From NCBI GenBank assembly GCA_032718565.1, contig JAVGVS010000011.1:2999123-3063122 (forward strand): DNA of 64,000 nucleotides, written 5' to 3'. The stretch is from Distichodus sexfasciatus. Lineage: Eukaryota > Chordata > Actinopteri > Characiformes > Distichodontidae. A program made the position numbers and the translations under genes. Under the pieces are notes generated by a model that saw only the letters and a program-made list of their open reading frames with translations, searched no databases and had not been told where the DNA came from. Below are positions 47,021-61,299 of this stretch, in pieces; position 1 is the stretch's first letter; every line of letters begins with the position of its first letter.

Positions 47021-50000
47021 CCAAAAACTTCTGGTCATTATACAATTATCTAACCACTAGACCAACAGCAGGACACAGACAACTCCTGGCTTTGGCCTGC
47101 AGCTGTCTCAGTTCCCTCTGAGTCACATATGCTATACGTTTGATCTGAGAAACAAAAGGATCACTGTAATACAGCCAGCAGTCTTTCCTTTAAATGAAAA
47201 GAGAAACAGATGTTTGGGCAAGAACAGAAAATGACGTCAGCTGTCTAAAATTATCGCAGGACATCCCCGCTCCTCTGTGTGAGTCAGCCCAAGAGTGGGG
47301 TGCTTTTCGGATTGGGGGGTGTCGTTCTAGGGGTTTTCTTCATGGTTGGAGAGAAATTCCTCTCCATCTACATGGAAACAGTGCAAATCTTTCCTCCAGG
47401 CCCCCAGCGAGACACACCCTCATCCTCTGGATCACATTGTCCTCCCATGCTGGCCACGGTAGCCGGAGGAAATGACGGCATGTGCTTTTTGGATGGTCTA
47501 CTTGAAAACTGTCCCTCAGAGAGATGGCGGCGGTTAAGAGTTGGCCAGAAACTTTGGCTTCTGTGTAACGATGTAGTTTTCGCAGTGAGAGTGACTGAGA
47601 TTATCAAAGTGAAGAGAGCAAGATGGCATAAAACGGTTGAAGAGCATTCTAATGGGGCGTAGTAGACAAGCGGAAGGGCCGTTATTCTTCAGCAATGGGG
47701 CGCATCGTGAAGATGGGAGGAAAGATACTGTAGTAGAGCCATGCATTTCGGTAGTCCTGACAAGAGAGGCATGAAATAAATTAAATCACAGAGTTAATGG
47801 CTGCCTGATCAGTTTAAGAACAGATTTCACTGTAATTTACAAGCCAAGTTTTTTAAACAGCACATTTTCATATATGGAGGTCCTTCTAGTCTTTCCTCCG
47901 GGCCTTACAGAGACGAAAGAAATGTGCAGAGTAGCTTCTTTTTGGTGGCAATGGTTGGGGCAGATGTTGTGTTCCTGATGTTTGGATGCTCATTTGCATG
48001 CCAAATGTTGCATTTATGGTATGCTCTCTTAATAGCTCAATCATTGCACAGTAATGGATGAATTGTGTTCATGTATACATGAAAAAGTCTGTTACACTTT
48101 ACAAGCCTAAATTAATATAGAAATACCACTATGACACAAAATATATACAATAAAGTGAAGATAGTATGAAGCAAGTTTTTTCCATTATTGTACTGTTTCT
48201 TTGTGGCTTGCAGCCCTGCCCAAAATGAGCAGCAAGAAGACAGTGTTCCAGTAAGAATGAGGGTTCTGCTTTAATTATCTCACATTACATCCCACAATCA
48301 AATCCAGATCAGCGTTAAAGGTTAACTATTCCTCATTTCCACTAAATTCACAGTGTGTGTGAGCGCCTGAGCAGGAGAAAAGTCATGAAAGGGCATTTTT
48401 TTCTCTGTGTACCTGGTTTAATTTCCATTCCTAAAATATAAGGTAATTTTCTTACTTTTAGAAGGAAACTAATGAGGTCCGGTGAGTTCCTTCAGTTCCA
48501 GCATAAACCTGTAGAGCTTATCTGTTGGCCCTTTTCCATTTTTATAGAAGTGATTGATACTGTTTATTTCTAAGAGGGATTGGTCTGGAGGAATCTGAGG
48601 AATGTGAGTACAAAACATTAAAAAATAATAGACTAGGCTTGACAGGGGTGGGGTGTTATGAAGCAAACCTTGTTTTCAGAGCAAGCAGCTGCATTTGGGT
48701 TAATCTGGAAAATATAGGAAAGGTATTTTTTGTGATTGAGACACTTTGTCCTTCTCTCTATGGACATAATGTCTCTATGATTTCATTTTGATTACACAAA
48801 CAAACCACAGACTTCGATGGCAGAAGAACACTGAGGTGTGTCTTTTGGGTGGCTAAATCCTACAATTACACAGTAGCAGCTTGTTAAGCAACTGCTAAAA
48901 TCAAGATGTACTGAATGCCATACAACACCTCCTTCTGCTCCTTGGAGTTCATTGTGTGCTCTGAAAATTTATTGCCCAGAAAAGTCACAACACTTCGAAA
49001 AAGAGGGGAAATTTGGCCATTGATGTGTCTCCATGAAAGATAGCTGGTGCTGACCAAACTCTACAGACAAAAAGATGCAGGGACGCTTAAACGTTGTGAG
49101 ACAAAGGAGAAGCTTCAGAGTTGGACAATATGTCTGAATTTTATTTCCTCAGGTTTATGGTACATGCATGCTGATTAGGCCCTATGCACCCTGGGAACTA
49201 TACTCTGTGGTAATATGTATTACACATATTCTATGTAGTTTAGAAACCTCCAGAAATGCTTTTGCTTTTTAATTAATAGTTTTGTGTCTCCCATAATGAA
49301 ACATGGAAATGGTAAGAAGTGATTAAACATTACCAAACAAGCCAAATCAAGTTGTGGGATTAAAAAAAAAGTAAGTGATTGTGAGTAAGGACTCAACTTC
49401 TCCCTAGATAATAGATAGGAAAATGTAGAAATATTTTCATAGTTTTATGAAAATATTATTTAATGCAACAGTTAGTCCTCATGAGGATAGAACGCTTTTA
49501 AAGGAAATGTTTCTGGATTTATGTAACAATTACATTAAATAGATTTGTTTTTGGTAGAGTTTAATAATTATCAGAGTTAAGGGAAGTACCTATAGAAAGA
49601 TCTGGTCTACTAAAACAATGGAAAATCTAAAATTTGGCAGATTTTCACAGCTTTCTGGTGGCATTCTTGTGTAGGCCATTTTTTAAATATTTTGAGGGCC
49701 TAATCTCTTTTTAAAAGATGTGAAAACCTGAGATTTACAAAATCGTTGTTACTTTGTGAATATATTCTTGTATATATTCTTATTCTTTTCATTAGGAAAA
49801 AAAGGGGAAAGGGGAGAGACAAGGTCCTCGCTCCGTCTGGAAGAGCACATTGTGTAAGGCTTCACTTGCTCAATGAGAGCGTTGCTCGCTGCTACAAGTA
49901 ACCAAGGGGTAGCAATTAAGACAGGATTAGGTCTCTGCCTAGCTTATGTCAGGAAACTCGTGACACATGACAGAATAGCTGCTGGAGTTGCTCAAACAAG

Positions 50001-50044
50001 AACAGGGAAGGTTATCAGCTTGTGTTGGTAAAGTATTGGGAATA

Positions 50045-50273
50045 CAGTGTTAGCGAATAGCTAACTTAAGGAAGTAACGTTTATCAGCTTATTAGTAGCA
50101 AAACTACTACACTGTAGCTTTAGAAGTAGCTAGTTGATAAAACTTGATGAAATAGCGTCAATGTAGTTAGCTATTTTTTTCGCTCTAGCTTGTAGTGTAG
50201 CTAAGTACTACGTTTAAACAGTAGTTGGGTGTATCTTAGCTCCTTTTAGCTTAAAAGGTAGCTTCCCATACTG
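50045..50273. mobile_element. Diverged hAT-type MITE related to 21913-22253
   Basis: It starts CAGTGTTAGCGAA and ends TTCCCATACTG. The interior repeats the words GTAGCTAGTTGATAAA, TGTAGTGTAGCTAAGTACTA and AAACAGTAGTTGG, in parallel with the first copy. No clear target duplication remains. Confidence 0.65.
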
Positions 50274-53200
50274 CTAGCACACACTATGCTTCAGATTAGT
50301 TTCCATCTGGTAAAACAGTATAGATTTTAGAAGGTTTTAAAATAGTTCATGATGTTCACTTTGCTTGAAGGTAGACTTCAAACCCACAATCTTTTGGTCC
50401 ACAGTCGAGTATCCTAACCAGTAGACAATCATCACCGCAAAGATTCAAATGACCAAACCCAACTTGAAGTTGAACATGCGTCATCCTAAAAAAGTAAATC
50501 ATTATGGGTTACATCTAAGATGGTAACCATCTAAAACTAGCTTGAGGGCCTTAACTTTTTGCTCTGTAGTGTAACTACCACAGCATGTAAACAACAAACA
50601 ATAAAGATTTTAACAAAAAGCATGTGGCTCCAGAGAAACTTATGTGGTTTCTCAGTAAGCAAAGTCAGACAATCCTGACTACCATGTCATTCCTCTGTCG
50701 TTGTGCAATAGTGCGTGTTGACAGATTTGAGCAACACAAATCACTGGGGAACCATTTCAACCCTGCACCCAGTGCTACATGTTCTGCATTGCAGTCTGTC
50801 TGCTGCAATGCTGCTACAGTTTCCCAAACTGCAGCTATGAAAACACCCATAAGTCACGGCACTGGCGTCTGCAATCTGGAGATTCTGAAATATTTTGTTT
50901 ATCCTACAATGACCGGATTCATAATCTTCCCCTGCACAAATATGATGCATCTTCCCTAAAACCAAACAAAAAGAATCTGATGAATCCACACGTTTAGTTT
51001 AAGTAATTTTACTGATGTTACTCTTATGACACACTGTCTGATTTATTCATATTAAGTCATGCTTTTAGAATGGCAGAAATCTAAGAAGCTCAACATAATG
51101 ATAGCTCAGTGACAGATGAAGCAAAACAGGTTTTCTTGCTCACACGAAGACACCAATCACCACGTCTGAGCTTTCTTAGTTGGAATGCAGCAAAGTAAAA
51201 AAGAGCAAATTAAACAAACCTCCAAATGCCCCGGAACTTTCTTTATCTCTTACAAATTAAATTGGCTTGATAAAGCTCCCAGTCTCGTTTAGCTGCCTTT
51301 CGTGAAGGGGATGAGAAGTTTCTCTAATGCCTAAACAATACTGCACATAATAAGCAATTTCTAAAGACACATTCAGAATGAAGTGATGGTTATTACCAGC
51401 CCTAAAAATTTCAGCATGCATAAGGGGAGGGCAAATATTTGGGAGGGAATGTGCTGGTGTGTTGTGTAGCATTAGCTCAGAAAGTAAGAATCCATCGTGA
51501 TGTACTTATCTGCATTTTTATGTCCTGTGAAAATATTACAGAGTATAATGTTCTTTCCATGGAATAGATAAGAATCTGTTTTTAGAATGGGACTATGAAA
51601 TATAAATATGTTGTATACAGTTTTGACTTTTGGCAGTTACAGTATATATTATATTTTTTCCACAAACAATAATTCATTTCTAGTTCAGCTAATTACCAGC
51701 AAATTTGCTCTGACAATCTAACTAGCTTTAGGGTAAGCTTGAGCAAGAACATCTGAGAATAGGATCGAATATTTCTCTTTTTACTCTTGGACATATGACA
51801 CCAAACAAGTGAGGCAGTCTTAGAGTTACAGATAGCAAGAAATTGTATGTACCCTTTATAGTTTACATGTTTAAAATGCATTTGCGGAGGAGCTTGTTCT
51901 GTCCAACACCTTGTATGTGTACCTAAGGTGGAGACGTGGTTTCATTTCAGCAGAAGACAACTTTCCAATTCTTCCTCAAAAGCGATGGTGGTGTTGGATC
52001 TGTGTGCATCCCAATACCTCAATTGAGTGACGGGAACCCTGTACAGTAAAAAAAAATAGTCACTGTCCATAAAATGAGAAGTACAAGGGAGGTCTTGTTT
52101 CTCTGAGCATCTTTCTAAAAGACTCAGAAACTTGTGGAACACTGATGTACTGCTAAAATGACCAATCAAGGCCCTTTCAAATCTGACCTTCTAATCTTCC
52201 CATATGTCTAACTGGTTGATTTCCTCCTGGTCCTTTAGTACCCAAGCTAATGCGTGGTGACAGCTGCTGGCATATCATCCATCATCCATCGTGTCAGAAT
52301 GATTGGTGAATGACGCCCACTGATGCTGAAAAGGTGTCTAGAAAAGTGACATGAATTCAACCTTCCAATTACAAATCAGGAAAAGATTGAAACACAGTCA
52401 GATCCGCAGCTTTACTTGCTTTTCGGTGACTGAGCCAGTTAGCATTCATTCAATACTGCTTGGATTGAGTTCAGTCCTCATCCTTACCGAAACTTTGAGG
52501 CCAGTAAAGTGCATAAATCCCCAATCTTAACACTATGCCAAGCAGAACACTTACGAGTGGAGCTCAGACACCTGTTGGACAGGACTCCATTGTTCTCAAG
52601 GCTTGGCTGGAAGATAGCAATACCGGTACAAACACCAGCGTTGGATTCCAGGAGATGCATTCCTCCAGCAAGCATAGACCAGCTCTGAAGCTGAAGTGTG
52701 AATCAGGATCTGTAGAAGACAGCGGCTCTGCTTTGCTCTGTTGGAGCAACCAGCCACAATCACAAGATAATACGCAAAGATTACAGCCTGAAATAGCTGT
52801 GCTGGCAATCGCATGATCACTTCCATTTAATTAACTTTTGCAAGAGACTGACTGCAGTCATCGTCCCCAGCTGGTGTTTTCTTGCAGGGTAAATTATTTA
52901 CTTTGTGTCTTGACATGTCTGAGGCCTCCAGATTAGAAAAATTGTTTTTAATAGGGTTCTAAGAGGTGCTGGTTCTGGGGAACTTTGAATTAGAAAAAAG
53001 GGGTTGTACATGAATTGTTCTAATTATTAGCGTTGTTATTTTTAGCTTCCATTCCAGTGTTTTGAGGTCTCTCCTACCCTGTTGGAGCACAACATTCATT
53101 TTAGAATTGAATTGTCTTGTTAAAAATCACAGTGACCCCAGACACTCCCAGTAATGTTTGTAAAAAAAAATGAACCTGTTTAAGAGAACAATGCATATCA

Positions 53201-55184
53201 CTATTTACACATTATCTAAAATTGAAAAAATGTGTTTTCACTATGAAACAATAAAATTCTTTAAAATGTTTTTGATTGTACTCATTCCAAAATCCATTTG
53301 TTCCCAGTTCTCATTTTTCATCCTTTGAACCGTGTCCATTCCCTGTGAAAAAGCAGTTTGGCTTTGACTCATCGTAGAGGAATTTCTTAACTAAATGTCA
53401 CATATTCCAATGAACTTTGATCAATTTTAGTCGGTCATTTTCTCCTCTGGTAATATTGGTAATGTTCCATGAGAACTTGATCTGCTGAATTCAACAAATC
53501 CTTTGTGGCGCCTTATGTCAAACATTTCCATTTTTAGTTTTAGTGATTCACCACGTTTCCTTTTTATGACTTTGGACAAATGGATAATTCTCGGATAAGA
53601 TCACAAATGTATTAGTTTGTTATATGAGATCTATTTTGTTCTCTGATGACTCTGGCACCACTGACACTGAAAATCCAAACACTGAAACTCTGCTTGCACC
53701 TGACTGGCCTTTATCATGTGACTGAGGCTATGTGTGTGTGTGTCTGTGTCAAAGGTGGAAGGGTTGCCATTAGGCCAAACATGACAGTCTCTTCATCACT
53801 TAGGAATGTATCATGCAGTGAAAGGCATGGCAAAGGGGAAAGCTTCACACTTTCCACACATACTTTCCCTCCCTCTCTCACTTTTTCTTCTGGAGTGGGG
53901 CTTTTCTTTAGATTGATGAATGGAAAAAGTGCAGGAAGGTGTGAAATGGCCTCTGAAGTTCAGCACGCAGAATGCAGCCAAAAAACCTCCGCCCACTTGC
54001 ATTTTGGTGGAGCGGTGATACCACGGTGATGTCAGGGACCAGGAGGAAAAAGGAGCAGCAGTAGGGAAGAGGGTCATCCTGGACGGGATTCCCACTCGAC
54101 ACATTCCAGAGGGACCTGCAGTTTGTGAAGGGAGCGGCCTTATGTCAGCTGCCCTCCTCCTCCTCCTCCCATGCCACGAGGAGACAGCTCCTTTAAGTCA
54201 GGAAGACGAGGGTTATCGAGCTCTGAAAACTATTCAAACCATGGCCCTAATGGATTTTTACTCTTCGAGGTTGTATACCAGCCACATAATCTAAAATGAG
54301 TACACACACTTTCTCTTTGTCACAAAATATACACACTCTCTCTCACACACACGCCATTTACAAGACTCTGTTTCTTGTCCGTAACAGATTTGCGAACATT
54401 GTATTACATTGCAGATCATATAGATTCTCAGTGTTCTACATGATTTTTATAAAATTCCAACTTTCTTCCCATTAGCTTTAGCTTTACCTATTTGTCTGCT
54501 CGTTCAAACCAGAAACTCCCATCTTGTTATACAAAATTAGCCTCTACTTAAAGCAAAGTGGAGAGGAGAAATCCATGACCATAGAAGGCAGCCGTACATT
54601 CCTCCTGGGGACATTTATTAGCCTGTAAATCTTTCCCCTAACATTTTGCCAGAAGCGCTGAAGAAAATTTCTGTCCACGCCCTGCAGAATTACTCCACAA
54701 AAAAGACTGTCACGGTATAAGACGTTGTAACACTATTATTTGCACATAAACATTAATATTTAAAACACTGTTTTACAGTTTCATTGGGGCTGAGGGTTTT
54801 ACTGATGCAAAGGTTAATTGGTTGAAGGTTCCGTAAAACATTTGCCCCACACAGGGGGTCGAGGCGCAAAGTGGCTGAAATTCCGCCATGGGGATTTATG
54901 CATCTAGTTATCATAATGAATACCACACAAGGGTGTGTGACAAACTAGTATTCGTTTTCTGAATGGACTTACTTGCAGGGACATTTTTAAATTCTATATT
55001 ATTAAGTGAGAACACATACACTTTTAAAACTTGTTTAAAAGTATCACATTTCTGAACAATTTCTACATTCAGTGTGCTTATAATGCTTAAGCTTTAATGT
55101 GTCTTAACATAATCTTGTGTATAAAATGTAAGATTTCACATGTTGCTTTTTCACAGTGAATCCAGTGATATGATCTCAATGATA

Positions 55185-55285
55185 AATCCTAAACCCTAAG
55201 TTGCTCCTGGCAGACTGTCCCTGTAATTCGGAAATGTAAGACACTCTGGATAAGGCCATCTGATAAATGGCATAAATGTAAATGA
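55185..55285 (+). repeat. Dispersed fish repeat fragment
   Basis: The segment reads CCTAAACCCTAAGTTGCTCC, GTCCCTGTAATTCGGAAATG, then CACTCTGGATAAGGCCATC and ATGGCATAAATGTAAATG. It is the clearest copy of the family's 3' part, and the same words occur inverted at 55985-56115. Confidence 0.65.
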
Positions 55286-55984
55286 TGACGTCTTTTACTT
55301 CCATGTTTTTCATGGGATTGAGTTTTTTTTTAAGTAGACAATGAGATCTTTGAGAAAATAGGGCAAGACTCAAAATCATGTCCAGAATGGAACTCCTCTG
55401 GGTGACACAAGATAAAAGTGTAAAATGGATGACTAGGAGATGACTATTAAGGTCAACTAACATTATTTTCAAAAAAGCTACTTCAAAAAGCTGATTTAAA
55501 GTAGCTCAGCTACAGCCAATGCTACTGTTTTACTATGGTAGTTTTACTTCATCTCGGAGATGCCAAGAATCTGCACTGTGTGGGTACAGTAACTTATCAG
55601 ATGCCACTTCCCCCAAGTCAGCACCATTCAGAAAAACCTGAGAGCTAAAAGTCCCCGTCTTTTGTGAAAAGTGTTTTTGCTATTCTGTATTTCAAAGCTC
55701 CAGCATTTTAAAATATGTTTTGCTACTAAAAAAAAGTAGTAAAGTTGGAAGTATTCATGGGCTTATCTGCAAGGTTTTCGTTGAACTTTTCACAGGTACA
55801 GCATGTAACAGATTTATTTTACTGTTCACAGAGGGAAATGGGACTTTGTACAATGGAAGGAAACGGAAACTGTAATGAGGCTGACCAGAAGCGGCCAGCA
55901 GGACATGAGGAGAACTTTAGGGCAGATTATTGCTGGTTACACAGTACATTTTGCCTAAATGTTACAGATTACAATAAACATTCA

Positions 55985-56115
55985 TATTTACATTTAGGGG
56001 ATTTAGCATACACTCTTCTCCAAAGTGGCTTACATGTTCCTACTTACAGGGACGGTCTCCAGGGAGCAATTTGTGGTGAAGGGTCTTGTTTAGCAGCCTA
56101 GTTTTGGAAGAACTG
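55985..56115 (-). repeat. Dispersed fish repeat fragment, inverted
   Basis: The segment contains TTACATTTAGGGGATTTAGC, CTCTTCTCCAAAGTGGC and CAGGGACGGTCTCCAGGGAG. These are the reverse complement order of the copy at 55185-55285, extended by the 'gtctcc-ggagca' part also seen at 58860. Confidence 0.6.
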
Positions 56116-57951
56116 GCAGCAGGATTGACCTTGATTTGAAGCTTTCCTGCTTATAGATCCTTCCCTATTTTCTTACAGCTGATGCCTTTATAGGTCACTG
56201 CAACAGATCACTGATGTCAACATTTTGATTTGGCAAATCTTTTACACCCTTGCCCTCTGATATAACTCTTAGTCTTGGAACCGGTACATTGACTCGTGCA
56301 TCCTCAGTGACTGGATTATACTTCCATTTTATTGGTAAATGGACATTTTAGCTAATATCACAAATGGATCAATTGAATGTATGTCATCTGGAAAACCAAG
56401 CATTACAATACAACACTGTACCTGACTTATACAATGCATATCATTCCTACAAAACCAAAATCTCACAAGAACACACAGGACTGATCAGGTAAAACTACAA
56501 CTAGGTTGCACTTAAACAGAGGCAAGTCTCATGACAGTGAGTAAACCTCTTTTATGTCACGCGTATCCCAGCCCAGAGCTCTAAATGTGCAAACGAATCA
56601 TTTAAGGTATTTTTGCCATTATGGAATTATGCTGATGGTCTTACAGTCAGGAGATGTTTGGGTTTCGGGGTGACCCTCCAGCATTTAGAAGGCCATTAGG
56701 ATAGATGCAAGCCCAGGTGCATTCTCACAGCTCACAGCTACTGTTCAGAGCTTTAGGGCTTCATACATCAGCATCCTGGCTGTTTGGTGACATTTCTATG
56801 TTCTTTCCATCACACCCTAAATGTCACGAGGAGAGCATGTATGTTCAAAACAACCACATCTCATAAAAACAGAAACATATGGAAGGTTTATGGTTTGAAG
56901 AGATTTCACATTGATGTTCCTAAATCCCAAATATGCCGAGGGGCACAGAGGGGAGTGTCAGCCTCAATTTTATACTCTCAACTGTCAAAATTGGGGTTAT
57001 GAAGTTTCAGTGCAACTCTACAAAAATGCAGCACAATATTATCCATTACAACATGTTCTTAAAATGAGTAATTATTTAATTGATTTGTTTCTAGAAGAAC
57101 ATTTTACATAATCCATTAAGTCTTGCATGCAGATTCTTACATGAATTAATGGAATATTGAGTATTATATTTACATATTGCAATCTCTTCTTCACTGCTTC
57201 TTCAGTAATTCTTCTAGAATATAGATACCACAAGTGTTATGATTTGTAGATGACACTCTCCAGCAGAGAACGAGACAGACTGAGAGACAGAGGGTTTATT
57301 GAGCCTTATTATAAATGATGTTTTTCTGGTTATTTCTTTAAAGAGAGTTAGTCTACATTCTTTACTCCACTGGATGAATTTCGAAGTGATGCAGCGTAAA
57401 AGCAGAAAAACAAAAATTGCGCAAAGACATTTGCATGGGCAGGGCCACGTGGAGTGAAAGTGAATCCCAGCTATGACTTTCTGAGCAGTGCCAGAACTTT
57501 TTTTTGGCCTCTGCCCACATCATCAGCGAGCAAGCCCGGGCAACGGAATAGAGAACCAATCTGAGTGTGTAATCCCCAAAAGCCTCGGGCAAACCCTATC
57601 CTACACTTACATATAGAAAGAACGTGGCATCACTGCCAACCAGCCAATGTACCAAATGCAAAACCTATTATTTGTGCGGAACACGAGAAATATTCGGTAA
57701 ACAAGTGTCAGGTCTAAGGACCACAAACCTGTTTTGCTAACCCTGTGAGACGAGATACTCTTTCAGCCTCTGGGGGTGTACTGAAGGGGGGCTGGAAAGA
57801 TAAAAGGACGGAGCAGAAAAGAAAAGAGAAGTGTTCCAGATTCCCCACAGAGCTGCAATGTGTGCTAGAGCCTCAGGGTTGCTCTTGCAATAGAGAACGT
57901 GCTCCTGGAGTAATTTGTTGTTTGAGTTTAAAGTATGTATTCAAGTCTACT

Positions 57952-57952
<1 letters not shown>

Positions 57953-58024
<72 letters not shown>
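57953..58024. repeat. (CT)n microsatellite
   Basis: About 35 CT units are interrupted by a single CG step. Open frames reading Ser-Leu repeats here are artefacts. Confidence 0.97.
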
Positions 58025-58029
<5 letters not shown>

Positions 58030-58460
58030 CTCTTCGAAATAAGAAAGGTACAGAGGTAGAGACAAACTACATATTTTATATCATGTGTCTCACCATTTTC
58101 TCCTTCTCTGTCTTAATCTGTGAATCTTGACACACCTTCATGATGCAGTCACTCCGACCTGCACCTACTGGACTTCTGGACACCTCCCCCTTACAAAAAG
58201 AACATCTTATCACTCTTATTAGTACACATCTTCAAGTAGACCCTCCTTGTTAAATGATTCAGACGCTGTGTAGCATGCATTTTGCACTGAAACTAGACAA
58301 ATGTGAGGCAAATCTGTGTAAAAGTGGGATTTCCTTGTGGGTGTGGGAGAGCGCCACCTGCAGGGGTACTACTGAAAATGTACTTGGCAGATGTAATGGG
58401 CAGGTAAGGTGGATTCACAACATTGAGTTTTTTTTACATTTCTTGAAGTAAGTTATTATA

Positions 58461-58699
58461 GGAGTTATTATTGGCCATCGTAAACACAGCACAGCACACA
58501 GTGCACCACAACGAAATGTGACCCATCCGTGCAGGAGAGCTGGACAGCTGATGTGCTGCGCCCGGGGCGGGGGGTGTGCTTGGGGACGTTACCTTGCTCA
58601 TGAGTCCCTCAGTGGTACCTTTACCATTCCTGGACTTAATCCGGCGTCCTTCTGATCACGGGGCCAACTCCCTAACCGTTATACTACCAACTGCCACGA
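58461..58699 (-). mobile_element. tRNA-derived SINE, diverged near-full-length copy
   Basis: It starts GGAGTTATTATTGGCCATCG and ends CCGTTATACTACCAACTGCC. The usual GACCTCTGCATTT part is deleted and a G-rich insertion (CCCGGGGCGGGGGGTG) replaces part of the middle. Confidence 0.85.
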
Positions 58700-58834
58700 A
58701 AAGACTGATGCTGTGTGAACAGGGAAGACTATGTTACAGCATCATGCTTCTAGAACAGTTTTATTCAAATCTTCAATGATAAAACAGGAAAAACAGCCAC
58801 TAACAACATGTGTGCATTTATTGCAGGTTCTTAT

Positions 58835-58975
58835 CCAGTGTTACATTTCCTATTTACAGGGACAGTCTCCTTGGAGCAACTGGTGGTGGCAGTGCTGGAA
58901 GTCAGAGAGAGTGAGACTCCAACCCACGCTTTTTTGGTCTACACCTGAGTTTCCCACCGCCATCCCACCTCCCAA
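58835..58975 (-). repeat. Dispersed fish repeat fragment
   Basis: The words TTACATTTCCTATTTACAGG, GACAGTCTCCTTGGAGCAAC and CCAACCCACGCTTTTTTGGTC run parallel to 56000-56110 and 34225-34385. It lies close to a further inverted pair of tail pieces at 58995-59075. Confidence 0.55.
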
Positions 58976-60546
58976 ACACATTTACAGCACATACCAGACG
59001 CTCTTATTAGGCTTACACACTTCTTCGCTTGGCTCACTGCGTATAAGAGAGTCTACTAAATGCTGTAAATGTAAATATCTGCTGAATGCAACATACACGA
59101 GTGCTTTGCAATCAGTTAAGAAACTCATACTATTTATTAAACATGGACTTCAATCCAAGCTTGCTAGTTAAAATTTCAATCAGTGCTGTAGTTTATACTA
59201 ATAACCCATTTCTTAAGAGCATGTAAGCACAGTTATTCCCCTAAATGCTCTTTGAAGATGTGGGTCGTATATCAGGACTCTGTAGTTGATGACTGGGGAA
59301 GTTTGCTCAATGGTTTAGGTTCTAGAGCTGAAAAAGTCTAAATGCATGTAATTACTGTCTTTTGAGAAATGGTGGAATCATGTTGAGCAGTACTAAAGGA
59401 TAAGAAGAGATGACTTGATCCATTCTGGTAGATATGAAGGTGCTAGAATGTTTTTGACTTTGCAGATAAGTATTAAAATTTGAAATCTAAGCATTCGACT
59501 ACATGGAGCGACTGAAGAGTGCACACTGAAAGAAGAGATGGAATATTGAAACTGTGAAGATCTATCTTCTACCTAATTCTACATGTAGTGGAATGTCTTT
59601 AAAGGGAAACCATTTGAGATGCAGTGGTCCAGGTTTAAAGCAACTAAATTACAACTGATCTGATTTCCTAATAATGTGGCCTAATGAAATGGACTCGGCC
59701 AACAACTTCACTGGGAACAAATTTAGCCATTTCCACAAGTATTTTGCTCAAATCCAAAAGAGTAGAGCAGCAAAAAGGGGTTGAATTGTAGGACTGGTTT
59801 CTTGTGGTTTCACCAGGGCACACGAAGTGAGCACAGCTGGGAGAAGTTAAGAGAAACTTTTATACGCTTGTAAACAGTTTTCAGCATCAGGTCGTTTGAA
59901 GTCACAGATTAAGGTTTGGCCTGAACTACAGTGGAATGGAGGACACCTTTATATTGATGATGTCTGACTCTATAAACTCCCTTTGGAAAATGTGTATGAA
60001 ACAATTACCAAAGGAGAGTTCCTTGGTTTACAAAAAAGACTTAATAAAGTATTTTTGTTGTGATAGATAAGTTTTTATTGCTATAATTGTCAATACTGAT
60101 GTTTCGCATGCATTATTGCAGGTTTGTGCGTCTACTATTGTTACTTGACACATGTTAAGCAGTTACCAAACTCGGATGAAGATATTGAGATAAGACATGC
60201 TTGTGGTCCATTTAACAAATAGCAAATTGCTAGCAAAATATATCTCTTAAGCTCAAAAATATCACAAATTAGATATTATGGCAACGTAATGTTATGCTCT
60301 AAAACGTTATTGACTTTTTTCCGTAAAGAAAACAAAAGCTGGAAATACTAACAAATAGCATACCAAATTTTAGCTTTCTAGTGCACTCTGGGATGAATCC
60401 ACCATATTTAAAGGTTAACTATGCGCGATGACTGTAAACGCAAACTGCAGTTTGGTCATTTGTCAAATTATGTACAGTATGGTGCAGCTCACGTTTTTAT
60501 GAAATGCAAAAGGCATATAGAGTACAAATGTATAGATTTTTAACAT

Positions 60547-60790
60547 AAACTTAAATTAAATTAAATGTGCACTAGGTACAGTTGTGGAAAATATTTAACA
60601 ACAAATAATAAACTTAAATTAAATGTGCACTAGATACAGCTGTGGAAAATATTTAACAACAAATAATAAACTTAAATTAAATGTGCACTAGGTACAGTTG
60701 CCGAAAATATTTAACAACAAATAATAAACTTAAATTAAATTAAATTAAATGTGCACTAGGTACAGTTGTGGAAAATATTTAACAACAAAT
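60547..60790 (+). repeat. Minisatellite, 4 units of about 58 bp
   Basis: The marker GTGCACTAGGTACAG begins at 60567, 60625 (as TAGATACAG), 60683 and 60751, giving spacings of 58, 58 and 68 bp. The longer last interval carries two extra TTAAA pentamers, so a pentanucleotide subrepeat varies inside the unit. Confidence 0.95.
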
Positions 60791-61299
60791 TTATGCATGT
60801 CAAATCAGCAGCCTGGTGGAGGACATGAAATAGTTCTGCACTGTAAAGTAACTCGAATTCTACTCATGTGCATAAGAACAGCTAAAGATTTTGACTAATA
60901 ATAGACAAACCCTTGTTTTGCTGCGTTTACCCAGGCCCATGTACGGCAGATTGGCACTTTGGCTGGCTACTCATTTCCTGACTTGAACGACTGACACAGA
61001 TTATGATATATATCTCACGCACTTAGCCGTAGTAAAATGAATGGAACAACAATCTAAAACTGAACAGTTCCAGGAAAGTTGTTTGTCGTCCCGGCGGTTA
61101 ACGACAGCGGGCTGGAAAGTGTCCCGGCTGTGTCTGTGTGTGGGAGCCTGACACGAGGCTTCAGCTCCACTAAACACCAGCAACACATCTGTCTCTTATA
61201 GCCCAGAGAGAGCAGCATCTCCTCCAACCATCATATCATTCATTCACAACATCATAAATCCCAATTCCACACCCGCACACACACACCACACACGTCATG

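Larger units (their letters stand above)
47021..57950. other. Intergenic region upstream of cav2, part 3
   Basis: No coding exon is supported. Open frames of up to 127 codons (around 47279-47662) have no family signature or splice context that I can recognise. A diverged hAT-type copy (50045-50273), a fragment possibly of the same family (55475-55550) and pieces of the dispersed repeat near 55.2 and 56.0 kb are present. Confidence 0.6.

Noticed and set aside
47194..47662. Overlapping open frames of 93 and 127 codons
   Set aside because: No family motif is present. The opposite strand is also open, which points to base composition rather than selection.
55475..55750. Third hAT-type copy related to 21913-22253
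   Set aside because: Only scattered words (AGTAGCTCAGCTAC, CAGCATTTTAAAA) match and no termini are visible, so it is too weak to list as an element.
57745..58130. Open frames of 71 and 104 codons across the CT repeat
   Set aside because: Length comes from the microsatellite. There is no recognisable domain and no splice context.
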